Source: Streptomycetaceae bacterium
GTDB taxonomy: Bacteria; Actinomycetota; Actinomycetes; Nanopelagicales; Nanopelagicaceae
Assembly: GCA_027490415.1 (NCBI GenBank)
Contig: JAIXYD010000126.1
Span: forward strand, 1 to 7,485
Direction of reading: 5' to 3'
Length of the DNA stretch: 7,485 bases
The notes under the pieces were generated by a model. That model searched no databases, was not told the origin of the DNA, and saw only the letters and a list, made by a program, of their open reading frames with translations. A program made the translations under genes and the position numbers. Each line of letters begins with the position of its first letter. Positions within the stretch are counted from its first letter, which is position 1. Below are positions 1-6,746 of this stretch, in pieces.

Positions 1-1378
1 CGTCATTCTCGTTGTTGATTCAAGTGTCACAACGCTCCTTGATTTTCATCATTCACCACACCGCAAAGCAACTTCAGGTCATCAAGGTTATGGTGATCGC
101 AAAGATGGACACTATGGAGAAGATCTCATTTTACCTGTGCCAAACGGAACCGTTGTCTACGATAAAGATGGCAACATGCTTGCAGATTTAGTTGGAATCG
201 GTACAACATTTATGGCTGCTCAAGGTGGCCATGGTGGGCTAGGAAACTTAGCACTCTCTTCATCAAAGCGTCGTGCACCAGGATTTGCACTCCTTGGAGA
301 ACCAGGTGAAGCACGCACTCTCTATCTGGAATTGAAATCAGTTGCTGATATTGCACTCGTTGGTTTTCCAAGTGCGGGTAAGTCATCTCTTATCGCGGCA
401 ATCTCCGCAGCACGTCCAAAGATTGCTGACTACCCATTTACAACATTGGTACCAAACCTCGGAGTCGTTCAAGCTGGTGAGACCAGATTTACTGTGGCAG
501 ATGTTCCAGGTCTTATTCCAGGAGCGTCGCAAGGTAAAGGCTTAGGTCTTGAATTCTTGCGCCACGTCGAACGTTGCGTTGCACTCGTTCACGTCCTTGA
601 TTGTGGAACACTTGAGACAGATCGAAATCCAGTGATCGATCTTGAAATCATTGAAGAAGAACTAGCGCTCTATGGTGGCCTCGAGGATCGCGTGCGCATC
701 GTTGCACTGAACAAGATTGATCTTCCTGATGGTTCGGCAATGGCAGATATGGTCGAGCAGACTCTTCGCGATAAGGGTTATGACGTCTATAAAGTTTCAG
801 CAGCAAGTCGTGAAGGATTGCAAGAGCTTACTTATGCGATGGGTCGTTTAGTACATAAAGCTCGCGCCGAGGCTGCAACCGAAGAGCGCACTCGCATTAT
901 CTTGCGTCCTACTCCTGTTGATGATTCAGGCTTTAGCGTTCGCGCCAATGCAGATGGTTCTTTCACCGTTCGCGGCAAAAAGGTGGAACGTTGGGTTCGC
1001 CAGACTAACTTTAAGAATGCTGAAGCAATTGGCTATCTAGCGGATCGTCTAGCCCAGCTTGGCGTTGAAAAAGAACTCTACAAAAAGGGTGCAGTTGCGG
1101 GAAGCGAAGTTCGAATCGGCGATGGCGATAACGAGATTATCTTTGATTGGGAACCAACAATTGAGGCCGGAGCTGAACAACTCGCTGGCCACCTTCATCG
1201 TCGAGGTGAAGATTCGCGCTTAGAATCAACATGGGTTGTAACAGAGCGCGAGATTGATGTGCTCAGTGATGAAGAGATTGCAAAGCAGTGGGAGTACAAC
1301 GTAGAGGATCCGCATTCACCACAAGTCATTCAGGTGATTGATGGAAAAGAGATTAAAGAAGGCGACGGAAAGGGGTAG
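1..1378 (+). CDS. obgE: Obg-family ribosome-assembly GTPase, 5'-truncated by the window edge
   Basis: Obg is an essential GTPase that binds the 50S subunit during late assembly and links it to the (p)ppGpp response. The reading frame is open from base 2, so 458 residues are visible and roughly the first 35-40 are missing. The visible start is the end of the glycine-rich Obg fold ([20 protein letters not shown], then [11 protein letters not shown]). The G domain follows: G1/P-loop GFPSAGKSS at 362-388, switch [13 protein letters not shown]3 DVPG at 500-511, G4 NKID at 710-721 and G5 SAAS at 797-808. A C-terminal OCT domain spans about 899-1156 ([10 protein letters not shown] to IIFDWEPT). About 73 further charged residues form a tail to the TAG stop. 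All nucleotide-binding motifs are intact. It lies 4 nt upstream of proB, as in the obgE-proB-proA order common in Actinobacteria. A GTG at 137 is in frame but internal, not the start. Confidence 0.97.
   Translation, partial: VILVVDSSVTTLLDFHHSPHRKATSGHQGYGDRKDGHYGEDLILPVPNGTVVYDKDGNMLADLVGIGTTFMAAQGGHGGLGNLALSSSKRRAPGFALLGEPGEARTLYLELKSVADIALVGFPSAGKSSLIAAISAARPKIADYPFTTLVPNLGVVQAGETRFTVADVPGLIPGASQGKGLGLEFLRHVERCVALVHVLDCGTLETDRNPVIDLEIIEEELALYGGLEDRVRIVALNKIDLPDGSAMADMVEQTLRDKGYDVYKVSAASREGLQELTYAMGRLVHKARAEAATEERTRIILRPTPVDDSGFSVRANADGSFTVRGKKVERWVRQTNFKNAEAIGYLADRLAQLGVEKELYKKGAVAGSEVRIGDGDNEIIFDWEPTIEAGAEQLAGHLHRRGEDSRLESTWVVTEREIDVLSDEEIAKQWEYNVEDPHSPQVIQVIDGKEIKEGDGKG
1367..1375 (+). 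promoter_or_regulatory. Shine-Dalgarno site of proB
   Basis: The purine run GGAAAGGGG ends 7 nt before the ATG at 1383 and lies inside the last codons of obgE. It supports ATG 1383 as the proB start rather than the in-frame TTG at 1338. It also suggests that proB is translated from a transcript running through obgE. Confidence 0.7.
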
Positions 1379-1382
1379 TCAC

Positions 1383-2498
1383 ATGGATCGCAACGCTGTC
1401 ACATCTGCAAAGCGCATTGTTATCAAGATCGGCTCTTCATCCCTGACAGGAACCGCAGGTTCTCAACTTGATGCAGCCTCTGTTGAAAAAATTGTGAGCG
1501 TTATTGCAGCCCTCAAAGAACGAGGAGCAGAGGTCGCACTCGTCTCATCTGGTGCAATTGCTGCCGGCTTAGCACCACTGAAGCTCACTACTCGTCCAAA
1601 AGATCTGCCAACTCAACAGGCTGCAGCCTCGGTGGGGCAAGGTTTGCTGATTGCTCGATATAACGAAGCCTTCACTACTCACTCAATTCTTTCCTCGCAA
1701 GTTCTTCTCACAACAGAGGACATCGTGCGCCGCTCGCATTATCAGAATGCTCACCAGACGCTTGCGAAACTTCTTTCACTTGGTGTTGTTCCAATTATTA
1801 ATGAGAATGACACTGTTGGAACTCAAGAGATTCGCTTCGGTGATAACGATCGTTTAGCTGCGCTGGTTGCACTATTGATTGGTGCAGATTTACTCGTTCT
1901 TGTCTCAGATATTGATGCGTTATATGACGCACCTCCAACCCAAGCTGGAGCATCCCCAATTCATGAAGTGCACGCGATGACAGATATCGAATCCATTGCA
2001 CTCGGTGGAGCGGGCTCGGCCGGTGTCGGAAGTGGGGGAATGGTTACTAAGGTTGAGGCGGCACGAATATCAACAAGTGCTGGCATTCCAATGTTGCTCA
2101 CTTCTCTTGCCCAATCAGCGCAAGCACTTTCAGGATCGACAGTTGGCACCTTCTTTCATTCACAAGGGGGACGCACAACTTCACGTCTTCTCTGGCTGGC
2201 TCATGCGTCAACTCCACAAGGGCGCTTAGTTTTAGATGACGGCGCAGTCACTGCAATTCGTGAACGCGGTGTTTCTTTACTTCCTGCAGGTGTCACTAGC
2301 GTGGATGGTGACTTTATCTCAGGCGATACTGTCGAACTGGTTTCGCAAAAAGGTGAAGTTATCGCACGAGGTCTTGTTGCCTTCGACGCGGCAGAGATTC
2401 CACAGATGCTGGGCCGTTCAACTAAAGAGTTGGCAGCCTCGCTCGGTGCAGAGTACGAGCGCGAACTCGTACATAGAGATGATCTAGTTCTTCTCTGA
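1383..2498 (+). CDS. proB: Glutamate 5-kinase (AAK kinase plus PUA domain)
   Basis: Cytosolic enzyme that phosphorylates the gamma-carboxyl of glutamate with ATP, the first and usually proline-inhibited step of proline synthesis. The 371-residue length matches the two-domain family (about 370). The amino-acid kinase domain (about 8-260) shows the phosphate-binding VIKIGSSSLTG (Lys15), VSSGAIAAG, the PTQQAAASVGQGLL segment, the active-site stretch IINENDTVGTQEIRFGDND (139-157), SDIDALYD, and the late GGMVTKVEAARISTSAGIP block. Residues about 278-365 form the PUA domain (RLVLDDGAVTAI to LGRSTKEL). Start ATG 1383 was chosen because it gives the normal family N-terminus and has a Shine-Dalgarno site; the longer TTG form would add 15 residues inside obgE. 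The gene follows obgE by 4 nt. Its last 15 bp overlap the end of the convergent hydrolase gene. No inactivating change is seen. Confidence 0.97.
   Translation: MDRNAVTSAKRIVIKIGSSSLTGTAGSQLDAASVEKIVSVIAALKERGAEVALVSSGAIAAGLAPLKLTTRPKDLPTQQAAASVGQGLLIARYNEAFTTHSILSSQVLLTTEDIVRRSHYQNAHQTLAKLLSLGVVPIINENDTVGTQEIRFGDNDRLAALVALLIGADLLVLVSDIDALYDAPPTQAGASPIHEVHAMTDIESIALGGAGSAGVGSGGMVTKVEAARISTSAGIPMLLTSLAQSAQALSGSTVGTFFHSQGGRTTSRLLWLAHASTPQGRLVLDDGAVTAIRERGVSLLPAGVTSVDGDFISGDTVELVSQKGEVIARGLVAFDAAEIPQMLGRSTKELAASLGAEYERELVHRDDLVLL
2475..2496. other. Imperfect inverted repeat at the convergent gene ends
   Basis: An 8-bp arm (AGAGATGA, 2475-2482) can pair with TCTTCTCT (2489-2496) around a 6-nt loop with one T-T mismatch. 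It straddles both stop codons of the overlapping proB and hydrolase genes. The stem is AT-rich and no T-tract follows on either strand, so it does not qualify as an intrinsic terminator. It is listed because it is the only hairpin-like structure I found where two converging transcripts must end. Confidence 0.25.
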
Positions 2499-3626
2499 AA
2501 TCTGCTTTAAGACAGCTGCGACATCAACACTGATTCCATCTGAGCTAGTCGGCATGTCACTGAGCTTAACTACGACAGTGTTATTTGCTTTATCTTGGTA
2601 AATGTATTGGCCATGTAGACCCATCATCAAATTGATGCCTGGATATGGATGCCACATTTGTGCGCCATAACCCCAACCATAATCAAGTGTGACCACAGAT
2701 GTTGATAGGCGCTTTGTCCACGATGGGCTAGCAATGTCTGGCATACCATTCATGAGTGCTTGCCCCACGCGGGCGTAATCACGAGCTGTTGCATTAAAGC
2801 AGCAGAATGCTTTCTCGTGGCCGCCGACCTTATCGACATTCCATGTTGCATCGTAATCTGCACGAACACGCTTCCAGATGCGATCACTGAATTCGTCAGC
2901 CAATTTATTGCCTGTCACCTCTTGGATAATAAGTCCGAGCATCTGAGTATTGACGCTGCGATATTCAGCAAAAGTTCCAGGTTCTTCGCGCATCTTGCGA
3001 TTGTTATTCAAGAAAAAGTTCATATCTGTTGTTGCATACATCTGGGCGATTGCTACACCCCATCCTGAAGGGCCAGATGGATAGTTATCTGAAACTCCAA
3101 TTCCAGAGTTCATATCGAGAAGATCTTTGATCGTCACCTTGTCAAAGGAAGTTCCAGCTTTGAACTTTGGGAGGATGCTGACGAAGGTATCACTCTCGTT
3201 AAGAGTGCCTTCATCAACAAGCTGTCCGATCACAAGTGAGGTCATTGTCTTGGCCACTGAATACGAGGGCAGAACAGTTGATTCACTCTTACCGTTGAGA
3301 TATCTCTCGTAGGTAATTTTTCCGTCACGAATTACGAGAAATGCATTTGTCTGTGTCGCGCTGAGAAATTCATCGAAAGTTACTTTCTTGCCTTGCCAGA
3401 TTACTTCCGTGATCTCTTCAGATTCTGCCAAGACCCAAGCGGATTCATCGGAAGGTGCACCCTTGATTATGTGAAAGGGCATGAGGTCAGGAGTCTTAGA
3501 AGCGGGGGCAAGGCCAAGTTTTATTGCGGCAATTGGTTCGGGATATCGAATCGCTTTGGTCAATCCAAAGAGGGCCAAATAGAGAACGAATACCGAAATT
3601 GCAAGGTTACGAATTATTGTGCGCAC
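2484..3626 (-). CDS. Exported or membrane-anchored SxxK serine hydrolase (beta-lactamase / 6-aminohexanoate-dimer hydrolase-like)
   Basis: A 380-residue protein of the serine beta-lactamase-like (class C/esterase/NylB) superfamily. A hydrophobic segment at about residues 8-23 after a basic start (MRTIIR) suggests a signal peptide or N-terminal anchor, so the catalytic domain should lie outside the membrane. The nucleophile motif is SVAK (Ser123, Lys126). The second motif is YRSVN (Tyr222, Asn226), the form seen in the 6-aminohexanoate-dimer hydrolase branch. DLLDMNSGI (168-176), AFCCFNATARDYARVG (273-288) and GLHGQYIYQD (336-345) are other hallmarks of that branch, the last standing where penicillin-binding proteins have KTG. 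All catalytic positions look intact. The true substrate (peptide, ester, amide, cell-wall fragment) cannot be read from sequence. The GTG start at 3626 is favoured because it precedes the hydrophobic segment and sits 6 nt from a -10-like box; no Shine-Dalgarno is seen. It is divergent from proA and convergent with proB. Confidence 0.9.
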   Translation of the reverse strand: MRTIIRNLAISVFVLYLALFGLTKAIRYPEPIAAIKLGLAPASKTPDLMPFHIIKGAPSDESAWVLAESEEITEVIWQGKKVTFDEFLSATQTNAFLVIRDGKITYERYLNGKSESTVLPSYSVAKTMTSLVIGQLVDEGTLNESDTFVSILPKFKAGTSFDKVTIKDLLDMNSGIGVSDNYPSGPSGWGVAIAQMYATTDMNFFLNNNRKMREEPGTFAEYRSVNTQMLGLIIQEVTGNKLADEFSDRIWKRVRADYDATWNVDKVGGHEKAFCCFNATARDYARVGQALMNGMPDIASPSWTKRLSTSVVTLDYGWGYGAQMWHPYPGINLMMGLHGQYIYQDKANNTVVVKLSDMPTSSDGISVDVAAVLKQISEKN

Positions 3627-3632
3627 CTGGTT

Positions 3633-3638
3633 AGGCTA
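3633..3638 (-). promoter_or_regulatory. Putative -10 box for a leaderless hydrolase transcript
   Basis: Read on the minus strand this is TAGCCT, matching the actinobacterial TAnnnT -10 form. The 6-nt spacer AACCAG follows, and then the GTG start at 3626. Transcription would therefore begin at or next to the start codon. No clear -35 hexamer lies 16-19 bp upstream, and there is no Shine-Dalgarno. This is prediction from spacing only. Confidence 0.5.
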
Positions 3639-3649
3639 TCGCGCGCTAG
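3636..3649. promoter_or_regulatory. Near-palindrome between divergent -10 boxes
   Basis: The 14-bp sequence CTATCGCGCGCTAG matches its own reverse complement at 12 of 14 positions, around a CGCGCG core. Its CTA and TAG ends contribute the TA of each divergent -10 box. It could be an operator, or it may simply follow from two mirror-image promoters placed back to back. Confidence 0.35.
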
Positions 3650-3652
3650 GCT
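3647..3652 (+). promoter_or_regulatory. Putative -10 box for a leaderless proA transcript
   Basis: TAGGCT is followed by the 7-nt spacer TATTCCT and then the proA ATG at 3660, as expected for a leaderless actinobacterial promoter. No Shine-Dalgarno precedes proA and no good -35 is visible. A second copy of TAGGCT lies at 3632-3637 and would give a leader of about 15-16 nt, also without a ribosome site. Confidence 0.5.
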
Positions 3653-3659
3653 TATTCCT

Positions 3660-4928
3660 ATGGATGCACGAGAAATTGTCGAAGGGCTAGCGCTCACTGC
3701 ACGCGTGGCCGCGCGTACATTGGTCGCCTCAACCGGCGAACAACGCCGCCAAGCACTTCTTGCGATTGCAGCTGAAATTGATTCGCGTACCGATGAAATC
3801 ATCGCTGCAAATAATCGTGATATCGAACGAGCCAAAGCAGATTCAATGCACCCACAGATGCAAGATCGACTTTTGCTTACACGCGAAAGAATTGCCGGCA
3901 TTGCCGCTGGCGCTAGACAAGTTGCAGCTCTTGAAGATCCACTCGGTCGAATTTTAAAGAAATCAACTCTTCCTAATGGCCTCGAACTCGAGCAGATGAG
4001 TGTGCCATTCGGTGTAATTGGAATGGTCTATGAAGCACGACCAAATGTGACTGTTGATGCCGCTGTCATACTTTTGATGTCTGGCAATGCTGCACTTCTA
4101 CGTGGCTCATCAACCGCTGAAGCGAGCAATAAAGTTCTCATAGATGTCATGAGATCTGCGCTAGCAAAGACGTCGATCTCACCAGATGTGCTCCAACTTG
4201 TGCCATCAGATGATCGTGCAACAGTTCAGGCACTCCTGACTGCGCGTGGAAAAGTTGATCTTGTCATTCCACGAGGAAGTGCTTCACTGATTCGCATGGT
4301 GGTAGATGAAGCAACAGTTCCAACGATCGAAACTGGTGCTGGTGTCTGTCATGTCTATGTAGATGCATCTGCTGACCTTGCTAAAGCACTTCCCATCGTA
4401 ATGAATTCAAAAACTCACCGACCAAGCGTCTGCAATGCGGCTGAGACGGTTCTCGTACATAAATCTGTAGCTGAAAAGTTCCTACCGACTTTATTAACCT
4501 CGCTCCATAACGCGGGTGTTGCACTGCACTGTGATGAGGCGGCAGAACTTATTGCAAAGACACTTTCTATTGATGTGGGCCGTGCCACCGCGCAGCACTG
4601 GGGGACTGAGTACGGCGTACTTGAAATGAATGTAGGAGTTGTAGATTCACTCGAAAAAGCTGTGGATCACATCGCCAACTTTGGCACTCAGCACACCGAA
4701 GCAATCGTTACTGAAGATAAAGAGAGTGCACGTAAATTCATTGCTATGTCAGATTGTGCGGCAGTGATGGTCAATGCATCTACACGATTTACAGATGGTG
4801 AGCAGATGGGATTTGGTGCAGAAATTGGAATCTCAAATCAGAAACTTCATGCCCGCGGCCCCATGGGGTTAGAAGCGATGACAACGACTACCTGGATCGT
4901 CACTGGAACCGGACAGATTCGCTCTTAA
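3660..4928 (+). CDS. proA: Glutamate-5-semialdehyde dehydrogenase (gamma-glutamyl phosphate reductase)
   Basis: Cytosolic NADPH-dependent enzyme of the aldehyde dehydrogenase superfamily. It reduces gamma-glutamyl phosphate, the ProB product, to glutamate semialdehyde, which cyclises toward proline. The 422-residue length is normal (about 415-430). Visible landmarks are NNRDIERAK (51-59), the conserved VPFGVIGMVYEARPNVTVDA (115-134), GNAALLRGSSTA (142-153), LVIPRGSASL (201-210), the PTIETGAGVCHVYVD block (221-235), the catalytic cysteine in RPSVCNAAET (Cys258), FGTQHTEAIVT (341-351) and the family C-terminal RGPMGLEAMTT (399-409). The ATG at 3660 gives the family N-terminus (MDAREIVEGL). The frame stays open upstream to 3393, but that part is antisense to the hydrolase gene and resembles no ProA. 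proA is separated from proB by the minus-strand hydrolase, so it needs its own promoter. gatC follows after 25 bp. Confidence 0.97.
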   Translation: MDAREIVEGLALTARVAARTLVASTGEQRRQALLAIAAEIDSRTDEIIAANNRDIERAKADSMHPQMQDRLLLTRERIAGIAAGARQVAALEDPLGRILKKSTLPNGLELEQMSVPFGVIGMVYEARPNVTVDAAVILLMSGNAALLRGSSTAEASNKVLIDVMRSALAKTSISPDVLQLVPSDDRATVQALLTARGKVDLVIPRGSASLIRMVVDEATVPTIETGAGVCHVYVDASADLAKALPIVMNSKTHRPSVCNAAETVLVHKSVAEKFLPTLLTSLHNAGVALHCDEAAELIAKTLSIDVGRATAQHWGTEYGVLEMNVGVVDSLEKAVDHIANFGTQHTEAIVTEDKESARKFIAMSDCAAVMVNASTRFTDGEQMGFGAEIGISNQKLHARGPMGLEAMTTTTWIVTGTGQIRS

Positions 4929-4941
4929 GCCTTTCTTTTTA

Positions 4942-4947
4942 TAGACT
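4942..4947 (+). promoter_or_regulatory. Putative -10 box for a leaderless gatCAB transcript
   Basis: TAGACT sits in the 25-bp proA-gatC gap and is followed by CCGCTC and the gatC ATG at 4954. The 6-nt spacing equals that of the hydrolase box. No Shine-Dalgarno lies before gatC. An overlapping TATAGA at 4940-4945 is an alternative hexamer. If real, it drives gatCAB separately from proA, although read-through from proA is possible because no hairpin terminator is visible in the gap. Confidence 0.5.
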
Positions 4948-4953
4948 CCGCTC

Positions 4954-5253
4954 ATGAGCAGCCTGTCACGTGATGATGTCGCGAAGTTGGCGGCCCTTGC
5001 CCGTATTGAGATGAGCGAAGAAGAGCTAGTAAGCCTTGCTTCACAATTTGGAATGATTCTTGATGCTGTCGCTCGAGTACAGGATGTTGATCTTGATGGT
5101 GTTGCACCGACATCTCATCCGCAGCCAATTCGTAATGTCTTTCGTGAAGATGTAGTTCACCCAAGTCTGACTCCAGCACAAGCTCTTTCAGGAGCACCAG
5201 CACAAGAAGAACAACGTTTTCGCGTTCCACAGATTCTTGGTGAAGCCGAGTGA
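4954..5253 (+). CDS. gatC: Asp-tRNA(Asn)/Glu-tRNA(Gln) amidotransferase subunit C
   Basis: Small subunit of the GatCAB amidotransferase. It wraps around the GatA-GatB interface and stabilises the complex. The 99-residue length is typical (about 95-100). The N-terminal helical part [21 protein letters not shown] (residues 4-24) is the signature of the family. It is followed by a second helix ([19 protein letters not shown]), a [19 protein letters not shown] linker, and the C-terminal RVPQIL segment. Start ATG 4954 gives the expected N-terminus; there is no Shine-Dalgarno, and a -10-like box sits 6 nt upstream. The stop TGA overlaps the GTG start of gatA in the 4-nt GTGA, so the two are likely translationally coupled and made in matched amounts. 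Confidence 0.96.
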   Translation: MSSLSRDDVAKLAALARIEMSEEELVSLASQFGMILDAVARVQDVDLDGVAPTSHPQPIRNVFREDVVHPSLTPAQALSGAPAQEEQRFRVPQILGEAE

Positions 5254-6746
5254 TTACACAGAGCGCCGCATCCATGTCCGATGCCCTTTCTAAGGGTGAA
5301 GTGACATCGACGGAATTAACACAAAAACATTTGGATCGTATTGCAGATGTTGATCCTGCGGTCAAAGCATTTCTCCATGTTGATGCTGAAGGAGCGCTAG
5401 CACAAGCTGCACGCGTTGATGCCGATCGCAGTTCTGGCAAGAAGTTGCATCCACTTGCGGGAGTCCCGCTGGCACTTAAGGATGTACTGACTCAAGAAGG
5501 AATTCCAACAACTGCTGGTTCAAAGATTCTCCAAGGATGGAAACCACAATACGACTCGACCGTGGTTTCTAAGATAAAAGATGCGGGTATCGTCATTCTT
5601 GGAAAGACCAACATGGATGAGTTTGCAATGGGCTCATCTACAGAGAACTCAGCCTACGGTCCGACATTTAATCCTTGGGATCTTGCACGCACACCTGGTG
5701 GTTCAAGTGGTGGCTCCGCAGCAGCAGTGAGTGCATATGAAGCACCTCTTGCAATTGGATCCGATACAGGTGGGTCAATTAGACAACCTGCAGCGCTCAC
5801 AGGAATCGTCGGAGTTCGCCCAACATACGGTGCTGTCTCTCGCTACGGACTGATTGCATATTCATCTAGTCTTGATCAGGCTGGGCCTTTTGGTCGAACA
5901 GTTTTAGATACAGCGCTATTGCATGATGTGATGGCAGGACATGATCCAAAAGATGCCACAAGTATTAACGCTGAATTTCCTGATGTAGTTGCCGCTGCAC
6001 GTAAGTGCGATGTTAAAGGTATGAAGATTGGTGTTATCAAGCAACTTCAAGGAGAGGGTTACCAAAACGGAGTACAGGCTCGCTTTGATGAATCACTTCA
6101 AGTGCTGGCATCCCTTGGTGCAGAGATTGTGCAGGTAGATTGCCCAAGCTTTGAGTACGCTCTCGCTGCTTATTACCTCATCGCACCATCTGAATGCTCA
6201 TCTAACCTCGCTCGCTTCGACGCCATGCGCTACGGACTTCGCACTGGAGATGGCGATGGTGCATCAGCAGAAGCTGTCATGAACGCAACTCGTAACGCAG
6301 GCTTTGGCCATGAGGTCAAGCGACGCATCATTCTTGGAACATATGCTCTCTCATCCGGTTATTACGATGCTTATTACGGAAGCGCACAGAAAATCCGCAC
6401 GCTAATCATTCAAGACTATGCCAAGGCATTTGCTCAAGCAGATGTTTTGGTCTCACCAACTGCACCAACAACTGCATTTAAAATCGGTGAAAAGTCAGAT
6501 GACCCGATCGCAATGTATCTCGGCGATGTAGCGACAATCCCGGTCAACCTCGCAGGTATTTGTGGAATGAGTCTCCCAGCAGGTTTGGCAGATGAAGATA
6601 ACCTTCCTGTTGGATTCCAGATCATGGCACCTGCAATGCAAGATGCTCGCCTCTATCAAGTGGGTAGCGCACTTGAAGCAGCTCTTGTATCTCAATGGGG
6701 CGGACATCTGATTTCAAAGGCACCAGCACTGGGAGGTAGCAAGTAA
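5250..6746 (+). CDS. gatA: Asp-tRNA(Asn)/Glu-tRNA(Gln) amidotransferase subunit A (glutaminase)
   Basis: Amidase-signature subunit that hydrolyses glutamine. The ammonia is channelled to GatB to amidate the misacylated tRNA. The protein has 498 residues, normal for actinobacterial GatA. The Ser-cisSer-Lys triad is complete: Lys77 in GVPLALKD, cis-Ser152 in [11 protein letters not shown], and nucleophile Ser176 in [11 protein letters not shown]. The spacings are identical to Staphylococcus GatA, offset by two residues. [20 protein letters not shown] (116-135) and the [20 protein letters not shown] region (about 307-326) match actinobacterial homologues closely. The start is GTG 5250, because alignment with known GatA N-termini needs the [12 protein letters not shown] part; the internal ATG at 5274 would remove 8 residues. 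A weak GGTGA ribosome site (5239-5243) lies 6 nt before it. The gene overlaps gatC by 4 nt and gatB by 1 nt. Confidence 0.97.
   Translation: MITQSAASMSDALSKGEVTSTELTQKHLDRIADVDPAVKAFLHVDAEGALAQAARVDADRSSGKKLHPLAGVPLALKDVLTQEGIPTTAGSKILQGWKPQYDSTVVSKIKDAGIVILGKTNMDEFAMGSSTENSAYGPTFNPWDLARTPGGSSGGSAAAVSAYEAPLAIGSDTGGSIRQPAALTGIVGVRPTYGAVSRYGLIAYSSSLDQAGPFGRTVLDTALLHDVMAGHDPKDATSINAEFPDVVAAARKCDVKGMKIGVIKQLQGEGYQNGVQARFDESLQVLASLGAEIVQVDCPSFEYALAAYYLIAPSECSSNLARFDAMRYGLRTGDGDGASAEAVMNATRNAGFGHEVKRRIILGTYALSSGYYDAYYGSAQKIRTLIIQDYAKAFAQADVLVSPTAPTTAFKIGEKSDDPIAMYLGDVATIPVNLAGICGMSLPAGLADEDNLPVGFQIMAPAMQDARLYQVGSALEAALVSQWGGHLISKAPALGGSK
6731..6736 (+). promoter_or_regulatory. Shine-Dalgarno site of gatB
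   Basis: GGGAGG lies in the final codons of gatA, 9 nt before the gatB ATG at 6746. It is the best ribosome site in the window. The gatA stop and gatB start share one base (TAATG), so reinitiation and independent loading could both feed gatB. Confidence 0.75.

Noticed and set aside
137..139. GTG as the start of obgE
   Set aside because: The upstream frame is open to the window edge and encodes conserved Obg-fold sequence, so the gene simply begins outside the window.
1338..1382. Earlier TTG start for proB
   Set aside because: It would add 15 residues inside obgE that are absent from the family; ATG 1383 has a good Shine-Dalgarno and gives the normal length.
3393..3659. In-frame upstream extension of proA by 89 codons
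   Set aside because: It lies antisense to the hydrolase gene, resembles no ProA N-terminus, and the family start fits ATG 3660, which also has a -10-like box at leaderless spacing.
2484..3659. Hydrolase region as a mobile element or insertion scar
   Set aside because: No terminal inverted repeats, target-site duplications, transposase or integrase remnants were seen at either edge, and composition is similar to the neighbours by eye.
3614..3901. Minus-strand frame of 95 codons over the 5' end of proA, overlapping the hydrolase start
   Set aside because: It has no recognisable domain, is antisense to conserved ProA sequence, and would conflict with the hydrolase start and its -10 box.
4929..4953. 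Pyrimidine run in the proA-gatC gap as a proA terminator
   Set aside because: No stable hairpin precedes the CTTTCTTTTT run; the gap is better explained by a -10 box for gatC.
5274..5276. Internal ATG as the gatA start
   Set aside because: It would remove the first 8 residues that align with other GatA N-termini; the GTG at 5250 also gives the usual stop-start overlap with gatC.
4952..5440. Minus-strand open frame of 162 codons over gatC and gatA
   Set aside because: It is antisense to two well-supported genes, has no recognisable domain and a compositionally odd translation rich in Ser, His and Gln; it is a shadow of the plus-strand codons.
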